NCBI GenBank assembly: GCA_040877415.1
Contig: JBBDNV010000140.1
Location: 1-64,000, forward strand
Length of the DNA stretch: 64,000 nt
Source: JBBDNV01 sp040877415
GTDB taxonomy: Bacteria > Planctomycetota > Planctomycetia > Pirellulales > PALSA-1355
Reading direction: 5' to 3'
Under the pieces are notes generated by a model that searched no databases, was not told where the DNA came from, and was given only the letters and a program-made list of their open reading frames with translations. Below are positions 36,632 through 43,635 of the stretch, in pieces (position 1 is the stretch's first letter; each line of letters starts with the position of its first letter). The translations under genes and the position numbers were made by a program.

Positions 36632-37423
36632 ATGAGCGCCTGCCTCACTCGCGGAATCCTCACCATTTCGGTCGATCTGGAAATCGACGTGGCCCACGTC
36701 GGACTAGCGGGGGGGCGCGAGATCGAGGAGCTTACCGCGCGGCTCTTGGAGCTATTCGCCCGCTACGAGATGCCGGCGACTTGGGCCGTGGCCGATCCGG
36801 CCGTTTCGGCCGCCCGCGAACCGCTCGCCGCCGCGCGGTCGGGGCACGAGCTGGCGATCCTGGGCGACGCGAGCTGGGTCGGGCGCGCCGCGGGCCGCGG
36901 CCGGTTTGCCCGCGAGCTGGAACGCCGCGCCGCTCGGGCCCGGGCTGAAGGTTGGCCCGTCGACACGCTGGTTCTCAAAACGGTCCTGCCGATCGATCAC
37001 TGCGACCTGGCGATCAAAGAGGGCATCATCGCCGCGCGCCACCTGAGCGCCGCGCACAGCGACGGCTCGCCGCGACGGCTGCAACCGCAATCCTTGCGGT
37101 TCGGCCTGTGGGCCTTTCCCGTTTCGATCACGCTGCCGGGCACAAGCCGCTGGCTGCCCGGCGGCGGTGGCTCGCGCGCGGCGCGGTTTGCCATCGATGA
37201 AGCGATCAGCGGGAAGGGGTTGGTGCATTTTGTCGTCGACGCCCCGCGGCTTGCCGCGCGCGGGCGGTCGGGCGTGCGCGAGTTGGTCCGCGTCGTGGAG
37301 CACGCCGAACGTCGCCGCCGGCACGGACTGCTGGAAGTGGCCACGCTGGGCGCGACGGCCCGCAAGCTCGCGCGCGAGAATCACGGTCGTCCGTCGCACT
37401 CCATTCTGCGTCCCGCCGCGTAG
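36632..37423 (+). CDS. Polysaccharide deacetylase-like protein with altered metal site
   Basis: 263 residues, soluble. The opening GILTISVDLEID, PATWAVADPAV and GHELAILGDASWVG follow the order of NodB-type deacetylase motifs 1 and 2, but the usual TFDD reads SVDLE and the H-x3-H zinc motif keeps only one His (GHELAIL). The C-terminal strands (RRHGLLEVATLGATAR) fit the barrel end. It may be a degenerate or differently acting carbohydrate esterase. Two palindromes follow the stop. Confidence 0.65.
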   Translation: MSACLTRGILTISVDLEIDVAHVGLAGGREIEELTARLLELFARYEMPATWAVADPAVSAAREPLAAARSGHELAILGDASWVGRAAGRGRFARELERRAARARAEGWPVDTLVLKTVLPIDHCDLAIKEGIIAARHLSAAHSDGSPRRLQPQSLRFGLWAFPVSITLPGTSRWLPGGGGSRAARFAIDEAISGKGLVHFVVDAPRLAARGRSGVRELVRVVEHAERRRRHGLLEVATLGATARKLARENHGRPSHSILRPAA

Positions 37424-37487
37424 GTCAGGCATTCCATGCCTGACAGTTACATCTTCGCGGGAGAACGTCAGGCACTCCGTGCCTGAC
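37424..37487. repeat. Two tandem 21-base palindromes
   Basis: gtcaggcattccatgcctga(c) at 37424-37444 and gtcaggcactccgtgcctga(c) at 37467-37487, differing by compensating bases in the stem. They lie between convergent genes and would form two hairpins. Covarying copies argue for selected structure. Confidence 0.8.
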
Positions 37488-37494
37488 TTACACC

Positions 37495-37677
37495 CTACAC
37501 CAGCTCGCGATACGTGTTCCAGCTCATGTAGCCGAGCGCGGCGCTACAGATCAAAATGGCCAGGTCCATCCACAGGCTGGCCTGGCCAAATGGGAAGCCG
37601 ACCGCCATATCCAACCCGAACATCAAGACCAGCAAGCCGGCTACAACCATTCCAGAAATGGCTAGCGCTCTGGGCAT
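37495..37677 (-). CDS. Small two-helix membrane protein
   Basis: 60 residues with two hydrophobic helices (AISGMVVAGLLVLMFGLDMA and WMDLAILICSAALGYMSW) and the tail NTYRELV. Small proteins of this pattern, LD-x-G-FPFG then SWxTYRE, are recurrent in planctomycetes. A TGAGGA lies about 10 bases before the ATG and a good -10 (TATACT) 45 bases further up. Function unknown. Confidence 0.7.
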   Translation of the reverse strand: MPRALAISGMVVAGLLVLMFGLDMAVGFPFGQASLWMDLAILICSAALGYMSWNTYRELV

Positions 37678-37723
37678 TCTCGGGCGTCCTCAAAGCGGCA
37701 TTCGGGCGGGGTCAAAGTTCACT

Positions 37724-37735
37724 AGTATAGTTTAC
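37724..37735 (-). promoter_or_regulatory. Probable -10 element of the small membrane protein
   Basis: Read on the minus strand, aaacTATACTag gives a strong -10 about 50 bases before the ATG at 37677. A clear -35 was not seen. Confidence 0.4.
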
Positions 37736-37857
37736 GCCCCGTGCGGCGAAAACCATCGGAAAAACAGGCACAATCGCGCCAATCGACGCCCGCTCCTTGA
37801 CCGCGCGCAAAACATACTGTCAGCTGGTCATTTCGCCGCCATGGGGCACCAACCATC

Positions 37858-39009
37858 ATGTCCTCTGACCCGCCGAATCGTGCCAGCCGTTGGTCATCCT
37901 TCCGCCGGCAAATGCCGGTCGTCGAGAAATGGGCCTACTTCGACCACGCGGCCGTCGCGCCGTTGCCGGCGAGGACCGGCCAGGCCGTCGTCCGCTGGGC
38001 CCAACAGGCAATCACCGAGGGCGACACCGCCTGGACCGCTTGGAGCAAGCGCGTCGAAGAATGCCGCGCCCTGGCGGCGCGCTTGCTCGGCGCCGAAGTG
38101 GCCGAAGTCGCGCTCGTGCACAGCACCAGCGAAGGCATCGGGCTGGTGGCGGAAGGGTATCCCTGGCGCCCGGGCGACAACGTCGTCACGCTCGACAATG
38201 AGTTTCCCTCGAATCAGTATCCGTGGCTGAATCTGGCGTCACGCGGCGTCGAAACGCGCCGCGTGCTCTCCGACGGCGGCCGGCTCAATCTTGAACGTTT
38301 GGAGGCCGCCTGCGACGCGCGGACCCGCATCGTGGCCGTCAGTTGGGTCGGTTATCTCAGCGGCTGGCGCTGCGATCCGGCGGCCGTGGCCGAAATGGCG
38401 CATCGCCGCGGGGCGCTCGTGCTCGTCGACGCGATTCAGGGGCTCGGCGTCTTTCCGCTCGACGTCAAGGCCGCGTCAATCGACTTTCTGGCCGCCGACG
38501 GACACAAATGGCTCCTGGGGCCCGAAGGGGCCGGGCTGTTCTATCTGCGGCGCGAGCACTTGGACTTGCTGCGCGCGATCGGCATAGGCTGGCACAGCGT
38601 CGCCCACGCCGCAGACTACGCCCGCATCGAGCTGGCGCTCAAACCCTCGGCCGCCCGCTACGAAGGCGGCTCGCAAAACATGGTCGGTTTCCTCGGCCTG
38701 GCCGAAAGCCTGGAACTGTTGGCCGAATACGGCCAGGAGGCGATCGGCGCAAGGATTCTCGAGATCACCGACCTGGCTTGCCGCCGCCTCGAAGAAACAG
38801 GCGCCACGATCGTTAGCCCCCGCGAGGGCGACCACCGCTCGGGAATCGTCTCCTTCGAGCTAGCGGGCCGCGACGCCCTGGAAGTCAAGCGCCGGCTGCT
38901 CGATGCCGGCGTCGTCCTGAGTGCCCGCGGCGGCAAGCTTCGCCTGGCCGCCCACGCCTACAACGACGAGTCCGACGTCGAGCGGCTCGTCGCCGCGCTC
39001 GCACACTAG
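37858..39009 (+). CDS. Class V aminotransferase (cysteine desulfurase/isopenicillin epimerase-like)
   Basis: 383 residues. PLP enzyme of fold type I. The Schiff-base lysine is in LAADGHKWLLGPEGAGLFY; the cofactor Asp/Gln region is ALVLVDAIQGLGVFPLD; the N-terminal YFDHAAVAPLP is typical. The desulfurase loop cysteine is not evident, so the substrate could be an amino acid other than cysteine. No fes/suf gene nearby. The stop codon lies inside the arm of a REP-like repeat. Confidence 0.85.
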   Translation: MSSDPPNRASRWSSFRRQMPVVEKWAYFDHAAVAPLPARTGQAVVRWAQQAITEGDTAWTAWSKRVEECRALAARLLGAEVAEVALVHSTSEGIGLVAEGYPWRPGDNVVTLDNEFPSNQYPWLNLASRGVETRRVLSDGGRLNLERLEAACDARTRIVAVSWVGYLSGWRCDPAAVAEMAHRRGALVLVDAIQGLGVFPLDVKAASIDFLAADGHKWLLGPEGAGLFYLRREHLDLLRAIGIGWHSVAHAADYARIELALKPSAARYEGGSQNMVGFLGLAESLELLAEYGQEAIGARILEITDLACRRLEETGATIVSPREGDHRSGIVSFELAGRDALEVKRRLLDAGVVLSARGGKLRLAAHAYNDESDVERLVAALAH

Positions 39010-39080
39010 CCCGAAGCGCAAGCGAGGGAGCGTTGCGGAGCAGCCTTGAATTCCCCTCGCTGGCGCTTCGGGCTAGTGTG
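39002..39080. repeat. REP-like inverted repeat at the aminotransferase stop
   Basis: Arms cacactagcccgaagcg (39002) and cgcttcgggctagtgtg (to 39080), about 45 bases apart, include the TAG stop codon. Same family as 10170-10235 and 56724-57059. Confidence 0.85.
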
Positions 39081-39145
39081 CCATCGCCCTGCCTATCGCG
39101 CAGTATGCTCACGACCAGCGTGAGCAGGGCACCTGATTTTGCCTC

Positions 39146-39196
39146 TTGCAATTTATGACATGGGTAGTAAAATCCGGTTTATGACAGGTGTCGTGA
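39146..39196 (+). promoter_or_regulatory. Promoter of the blaI-blaR1 operon with two operators
   Basis: TTGCAA (39146-39151) and TAAAAT (39168-39173), 16 bases apart, make a sigma-70-type promoter. Two dyads overlap it: TTATGACAtgGGTAGTAA (39153-39170) and TTATGACAggTGTCGTGA (39179-39196), with centres 26 bases apart. Paired sites around the promoter are the known arrangement for BlaI/MecI repressors. Confidence 0.65.
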
Positions 39197-39210
39197 AAAA
39201 GGAGGCTCGC

Positions 39211-39606
39211 GTGACGAAGCGCCGCAAACCGCCCCGGCTTTCCGCCGGCGAAATGGAAATCATGCAGATGCTGTGGCGCGAAGGGCCCGTGACCCTGTCG
39301 GCCGCGCACGCCGGCCTGGGACGCGCGATCGGCTACACCACGATCCAGACGCGGCTCAATCGGCTGGTCGAGAAGAAAGTAGTCGACCGCACGGCCGACC
39401 GGCCGGCCCGCTATGTCGCGGCCGTCGAGCCGGCCGAAGTCAGCGCCCGGCATCTGGCCCTGTTGGTCGAGCGCGTCAGCGGCGGCAGCGTCGTGCCGCT
39501 GGTGGCCCACCTGGTGCGCGACTGGGACTTGACGAGCGAGGAAATCGCCCAGCTCAAAAAACTCATCGCCCAGGCCGAACGAAACTCGAAAACCCAGCGA
39601 AAGTAA
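39211..39606 (+). CDS. blaI: BlaI/MecI-family transcriptional repressor
   Basis: 131 residues. Winged-helix N-terminus (LSAGEMEIMQMLWREGPVTL, then YTTIQTRLNRLVEKKVVDRT) and a helical dimerisation C-terminus with the segment where BlaR1-type proteases cut in relatives. GTG 39211 is chosen since GGAGG at 39201-39205 lies five bases upstream; a longer frame would run through the operators. Next gene, the blaR1-like sensor, starts 10 bases after the stop. Confidence 0.92.
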   Translation: MTKRRKPPRLSAGEMEIMQMLWREGPVTLSAAHAGLGRAIGYTTIQTRLNRLVEKKVVDRTADRPARYVAAVEPAEVSARHLALLVERVSGGSVVPLVAHLVRDWDLTSEEIAQLKKLIAQAERNSKTQRK

Positions 39607-39616
39607 GGAGGCCGCC

Positions 39617-42172
39617 ATGAGCCCGTTTGTCGATTGGTTGCCCGCTGAAATCGCTCGCTCGACGCTGTGGCTGGCGCTGGCCGGCGTGACGGCGGCGCTT
39701 CTTTTGAAGCTGGCGAGGATCACTTCGCCGGCGCTGCACCGCATCGCGTGGTGCATGACGCTGCTGGTGGGCTGCTTCCTCGTGCGGCTTCCGATCGACG
39801 TGCCGTGGTACCCGGCGGAGCCGGCGCCGATGCCGGCAGTCGAGCCTGCGCCGCCACGGTCCGATGTTTACGCGGCCGATTCCGAGATGGCAACATTGCC
39901 GCCGATCACACCGGAAGCGATGCCGATCGAATCCGGTCCGCCGATCGTGGCGGCTCCGCCGGCGTCGTCGCCCGCCCGTCCATCGGCCGTTCAGTCGGCT
40001 CGATGGGTGCCCAGTTGGCCGCAACTGGCGCTCATGGCATGGATGGTCGGCATTGCGGCGCTCGTTGCCCTCTGGCTGGTGGGCTACTGCTGGTTTGTTT
40101 TTCGTCTGCCGCCCGGGATCGAAGGCGACCCAACCTGGCAAGACGAGTGGCGCACGTTGCTGGCCGGGCAGGGTACTGGCCGCCCGACCGCGCTGCGCGT
40201 GACGGGCAATCTGGGACCGATGCTCTGCCGCCTGCCGCGCGGCTACGAATTGCTCGTGCCCGAGCCGTTGTGGCGCAAGCTCAGTGCCGCCGAGCGCGAA
40301 GCGATCTTGCGGCACGAATTGGCCCACTGGCGGCGCGGCGACGTCTGGAAATCGCTGGCCGTGCGCGTGCTGGCGCTCGTGCACTGGTTCAATCCCCTGA
40401 GCTGGTGGGCCGTGCGCCGCTTTGACGAAGCGGCCGAATGGGCCTGCGACCGCGCCGCCACGGCCGGCGAGCCAACCGCCTATGCCAAGATTCTCGTGCA
40501 CCTAAGCGAACTGGCCGGTCCGCGGGCCCGCTACGGCTCGGCCCTGCGCGGCCGCCCCCTGGCCGCCCGCATTCGGCGTCTCGTGACCAAAGAACAGAAG
40601 GAGGACTCCGCGATGAAGAAAACATTTGTGTTCGCTGCTGCCGCGTGCCTGGCATTCGCCGCGCTCGTGCGCGTGCAACTGGTGGCCCAGGAACCTGCCG
40701 GGCCCGCCGAAGTAAAACCCGCGGCACAACCCGCCAGCCCGCGCGTTCAGTCGCAAAGGGAGCCGGTCGTCGGCCCAGTAGAGGAACCCGTCCCGGCGCC
40801 GCCCGCCCCGGAAAACCCTAAATCCGAAAATCTCTGGTTCTTTGTGGGCGCCGAGCCCGATTCAGCGGTACACAGGGCGCAGCAAAGGATGGTGGAAACG
40901 GCCAAACAGGCGTACGGAGCGGCGGTGGCTAGCTGGAAAGCCGCCACGATCACGCCCGACCGCGTATACATCTGGTCGAGCCGCTGGATGGTGGCTGCGT
41001 TGGACGCGGCTCGCAAGCACGAGGATCGCATCGCTGCCGCGACAGCCCACCTGGACCGCATGCGGGATTTCGAAAAGAGCATCAAGGTCCTGTATGAAAG
41101 CGGCACGAAGGGGGGCGAGGCGCTGGAAATGGCGTCCGCCAACTTCTACGTCGCCGAAGCCGAGCGTAAGCTGGCGGAGCTCAACGCTCCGCCCCATGTC
41201 GCGCCCCGGGCCGCCGTACAGCCCACGATTCCCGTCGCGCCCCGCGCTTCCATACCGCCGCAAGCGACTCCCCAGCAGCCCGTTCCGCAAGCGACACCCG
41301 CGCCAGTGATACCGCCGCAAACGGCGCCACCGGCATTGCGTCCTTCCCCTCCGACTTCACCGTACCCACGCAACCTGCGCTACGACGAGAAAACCTTCGA
41401 CGAGTGGACGACCCTGTTGCATCGCGATCTCAGCCCGGTGTTGCGGCGCGACGCGATGTACGCGCTGGCCGAATTCGCTGCCAACGGCTACGGACGCGAG
41501 GCAACGGAGACGATCTTCGCCACCATGCAAGCCTACGCGCCTTCGTCGACGGACCGTAGGGAGCGTGAACTGAGCGAAGCGGCCATCTTCGCCGTCGGGA
41601 AGGCGCCGTTGGATGACGTCCTGCCCATAGTCACTAAAGCTTTGAAATCGGGCAACGGCAACCAGCGCCTGTTCGCGGTGAACGTCCTGCCGGTCAGCAA
41701 AGCGAAGGATGAAATTGTCCCTCTGCTGGTGTCCGCCATGCAGGACAAAGATCCGGCGGTCGCCGACCTGGCCCGTATGCGGTTGGCCGTCATGGACCAT
41801 GATGCCCCGGCACTGGCCGATTGGCTCCGCGCCGCGTTATCCGGACAGAATTCGCAGGACCTCTCGAAGGCCCTGTCTTTGCTGGACAGGCCCGAATTGT
41901 TCTTTCCTAACGGAGAGCATGTAACCCATATCGCCCGGTTCCCGGCCCTGGCACCGGAAGTTGTCAATCTGCTGGGCCATGACGAACCAGGAATACGGCG
42001 CCAAGCCGCGCATTGTTTGTGGAACTTGGGCCAGGCTGCCGTCCCCGCCCTGGAAGCTGAGACCTCGAAGTCGGCCACCGCACCGACCTCGACTCGCGCC
42101 CGGCAGCTCCTCGACCAGATGCTGCAACCCGCCGGTGCTCCCCGTCGGGAATTCAACTGGGAATCGGAGTGA
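39617..42172 (+). CDS. BlaR1-like M56 metallopeptidase sensor fused to a HEAT-repeat region
   Basis: 851 residues. The first half is a membrane protease: TM segments at about 15-32, 45-62 and 135-155, then the zinc site HELAH (His233, Glu234, His237) and downstream EWACD. Around 333-350 a further hydrophobic segment follows (KKTFVFAAAACLAFAALVRV). The remainder has a helical stretch (about 400-520), a Pro/Gln linker, and from about 590 four or more HEAT-like helical repeats (VLRRDAMYALAEFA, IVTKALKSGNGNQRLFAVNV) instead of the penicillin-binding domain of true BlaR1. The ligand is therefore unknown and probably not a beta-lactam. It lies directly behind blaI, its likely target. Confidence 0.85.
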   Translation: MSPFVDWLPAEIARSTLWLALAGVTAALLLKLARITSPALHRIAWCMTLLVGCFLVRLPIDVPWYPAEPAPMPAVEPAPPRSDVYAADSEMATLPPITPEAMPIESGPPIVAAPPASSPARPSAVQSARWVPSWPQLALMAWMVGIAALVALWLVGYCWFVFRLPPGIEGDPTWQDEWRTLLAGQGTGRPTALRVTGNLGPMLCRLPRGYELLVPEPLWRKLSAAEREAILRHELAHWRRGDVWKSLAVRVLALVHWFNPLSWWAVRRFDEAAEWACDRAATAGEPTAYAKILVHLSELAGPRARYGSALRGRPLAARIRRLVTKEQKEDSAMKKTFVFAAAACLAFAALVRVQLVAQEPAGPAEVKPAAQPASPRVQSQREPVVGPVEEPVPAPPAPENPKSENLWFFVGAEPDSAVHRAQQRMVETAKQAYGAAVASWKAATITPDRVYIWSSRWMVAALDAARKHEDRIAAATAHLDRMRDFEKSIKVLYESGTKGGEALEMASANFYVAEAERKLAELNAPPHVAPRAAVQPTIPVAPRASIPPQATPQQPVPQATPAPVIPPQTAPPALRPSPPTSPYPRNLRYDEKTFDEWTTLLHRDLSPVLRRDAMYALAEFAANGYGREATETIFATMQAYAPSSTDRRERELSEAAIFAVGKAPLDDVLPIVTKALKSGNGNQRLFAVNVLPVSKAKDEIVPLLVSAMQDKDPAVADLARMRLAVMDHDAPALADWLRAALSGQNSQDLSKALSLLDRPELFFPNGEHVTHIARFPALAPEVVNLLGHDEPGIRRQAAHCLWNLGQAAVPALEAETSKSATAPTSTRARQLLDQMLQPAGAPRREFNWESE
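40613..42172 (+). CDS. Possible second product of the blaR1-like gene from an internal start
   Basis: In-frame ATG 40613 (codon 333 of the long protein) is preceded by AAGGAGGA at 40598-40605 with seven bases of spacing, a near-ideal ribosome site, and encodes a signal-peptide-like MKKTFVFAAAACLAFAALVR...VQLVAQ. Translation here would yield a 519-residue secreted protein with the HEAT repeats and no protease. It is an alternative to, or an addition to, the full-length sensor. Confidence 0.45.
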   Translation: MKKTFVFAAAACLAFAALVRVQLVAQEPAGPAEVKPAAQPASPRVQSQREPVVGPVEEPVPAPPAPENPKSENLWFFVGAEPDSAVHRAQQRMVETAKQAYGAAVASWKAATITPDRVYIWSSRWMVAALDAARKHEDRIAAATAHLDRMRDFEKSIKVLYESGTKGGEALEMASANFYVAEAERKLAELNAPPHVAPRAAVQPTIPVAPRASIPPQATPQQPVPQATPAPVIPPQTAPPALRPSPPTSPYPRNLRYDEKTFDEWTTLLHRDLSPVLRRDAMYALAEFAANGYGREATETIFATMQAYAPSSTDRRERELSEAAIFAVGKAPLDDVLPIVTKALKSGNGNQRLFAVNVLPVSKAKDEIVPLLVSAMQDKDPAVADLARMRLAVMDHDAPALADWLRAALSGQNSQDLSKALSLLDRPELFFPNGEHVTHIARFPALAPEVVNLLGHDEPGIRRQAAHCLWNLGQAAVPALEAETSKSATAPTSTRARQLLDQMLQPAGAPRREFNWESE

Positions 42173-42238
42173 TAGCGGTAGGGTGCCGTCCAGGCCGCGC
42201 CGCTTTACTGGATTGAGCCGCGAACCCCAGCGGCACAA

Positions 42239-42264
42239 AGCCCAGGGAAGGCCTTCCCTGGGCT
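42239..42264. repeat. Palindrome behind the blaR1-like gene
   Basis: gcccagggaaggccttccct then gggc, a perfect palindrome sharing its 20-base core with the one behind glnB (25094-25113). Confidence 0.75.
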
Positions 42265-42323
42265 TGATCTTTGCCCGGCGATTGCCGCATCGCTCAAAAA
42301 TCATCGCCCTCTTGCGTTTCGCC

Positions 42324-42347
42324 TGTGTATTACTACACTAATACACA
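42324..42347 (+). promoter_or_regulatory. Operator of the GntR-ABC operon
   Basis: TGTGTATTA-N6-TAATACACA is a perfect 9-base dyad whose last A is the A of the gntR start codon. TTGCGT (42312-42317) and TACACT (42334-42339) give a promoter with a start at or next to the ATG. The dyad fits the half-sites used by YtrA-type GntR regulators. Confidence 0.7.
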
Positions 42348-42751
42348 TGCCAGCCGACTTCCTGTTTCAGGTCTTTCCCACGTCCGGAGTGCCCATCTAC
42401 CGGCAACTGGTCGACCAGGTGCGCCGCCACGCGGCCAGCGGGCGCGTGCGGGTCGGCGATTTTCTCCCCTCGGTGCGACAGGTCGCCCTCGAGCTGGAAG
42501 TCAATCCCATGACCGTCTCCAAGGCCTATTCGCTCCTGGAGCGCGACGGCGTGGTGGAGCTCGTCCGCGGGCAGGGGATGCGCGTCGCCCCGCGCCCGCC
42601 GGCCGGCGACAACGGCACCTTGCGCGAGCGGCAGGATAAACTGCTGCCCCTGTTACACCAGGTCGCCGCCGAAGCGTATCAGCTATCTCTCTCAGGCAGC
42701 CAGCTCAAACCGCTCTTCGACCGCCTCCTCAAGGAGCTCGACGGAAAATGA
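42347..42751 (+). CDS. GntR-family regulator, YtrA type
   Basis: 134 residues. Winged helix (SGVPIYRQLVDQVRRHAASG, LPSVRQVALELEVNPMTVSK, LERDGVVELVRGQGM) with only a short C-terminal helical dimer tail, the size of the YtrA subfamily. These regulate adjacent ABC transporter genes. The start codon overlaps the operator, so the mRNA is probably leaderless. The stop overlaps the ABC gene start (ATGA). Confidence 0.92.
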   Translation: MPADFLFQVFPTSGVPIYRQLVDQVRRHAASGRVRVGDFLPSVRQVALELEVNPMTVSKAYSLLERDGVVELVRGQGMRVAPRPPAGDNGTLRERQDKLLPLLHQVAAEAYQLSLSGSQLKPLFDRLLKELDGK

Positions 42752-43635
42752 ACAACCGAGAAAACGTCCTCGAACTGGTGGCCGTCTCCAAAATTTATTC
42801 CGGCCGCCCCGTGCTCGATCGGCTCGACCTGGCGATTCCCGCCGGCAGCGTGGTGGGCTTGTTGGGCAAGAACGGCGCGGGCAAAACGACCCTCATCCGC
42901 TGCGCCCTGGGACTGGCCAAACCCGAGCACGGCACCGCGACCATCCTGGGCGAGACGGCCTGGAACCTGAGCGCCAGCGCCAAGGAGCACATCGGCTACG
43001 TGCCGCAGACCCCGCAGCTCTATCCGTGGATGCGCGTGCGGCACATCATCGACTACGTCGGCTCGTTCTACCGCCGCTGGAACCGCGCGCTCGTCGACCA
43101 ACTGGCGCGCGACTGGAAGATTCCGCTCGCCCAGCGCGCCGGCACGCTGTCGGTCGGCGAGCTGCAGAAACTGGCCATCGTGCTGGCCCTGGGGCACGAG
43201 CCCGATTTTCTCGTGCTCGATGAGCCGGTGGCCGCGCTCGACCCGGCGGCACGGCGCGAATTCTTGAAGGTGGTGCTCGAAATCGCCGCGGGCGGCAGCC
43301 GCAGCGTGCTGTTTTCCACGCACATCACGTCCGACCTGGAACGCGTGGCCGACCGCGTGGCGATCCTGCAATCGGGCGCGATCAGCTTCTTCGGCGAATT
43401 GGGCGAGCTGAAAGACCGCATCAAACGGCTGCGGCTCGTTTCCACCAACACGTTTCCCGAAGCTTTTGACCTGCCCGGCATTTTGCGGCAGCGGATCGAC
43501 GGGAACGAGGCGCTCCTGACGACGCGCGAGATAACCGCGGAGCTGGTCGAGCGGATCGAGTCCCAGTGGCACGCCACGGTCGAGATCCAGGACTTGAACC
43601 TGGAAGAGATTTTCCTGGAGCTGCACGATGAATAG
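42748..43635 (+). CDS. ABC transporter ATP-binding protein
   Basis: 295 residues. Walker A GLLGKNGAGKTTLIR, Q-loop YVPQTPQLYPW, signature LSVGELQ (a change from LSGGQ), Walker B FLVLDEPVAALDP and switch His in FSTHITSDLERV. It begins in the stop codon of the GntR gene and overlaps the permease gene start by 8 bases, so the three are one operon. Substrate unknown; YtrA-linked ABC systems are often involved in envelope stress or antibiotic response. Confidence 0.92.
   Translation: MNNRENVLELVAVSKIYSGRPVLDRLDLAIPAGSVVGLLGKNGAGKTTLIRCALGLAKPEHGTATILGETAWNLSASAKEHIGYVPQTPQLYPWMRVRHIIDYVGSFYRRWNRALVDQLARDWKIPLAQRAGTLSVGELQKLAIVLALGHEPDFLVLDEPVAALDPAARREFLKVVLEIAAGGSRSVLFSTHITSDLERVADRVAILQSGAISFFGELGELKDRIKRLRLVSTNTFPEAFDLPGILRQRIDGNEALLTTREITAELVERIESQWHATVEIQDLNLEEIFLELHDE

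Noticed and set aside
42748..43635. LSVGE in the ABC signature as evidence of an inactive ATPase
   Set aside because: Walker A, Walker B, Q-loop and switch His are all intact and such signature variants are common in YtrA-linked ABC proteins.
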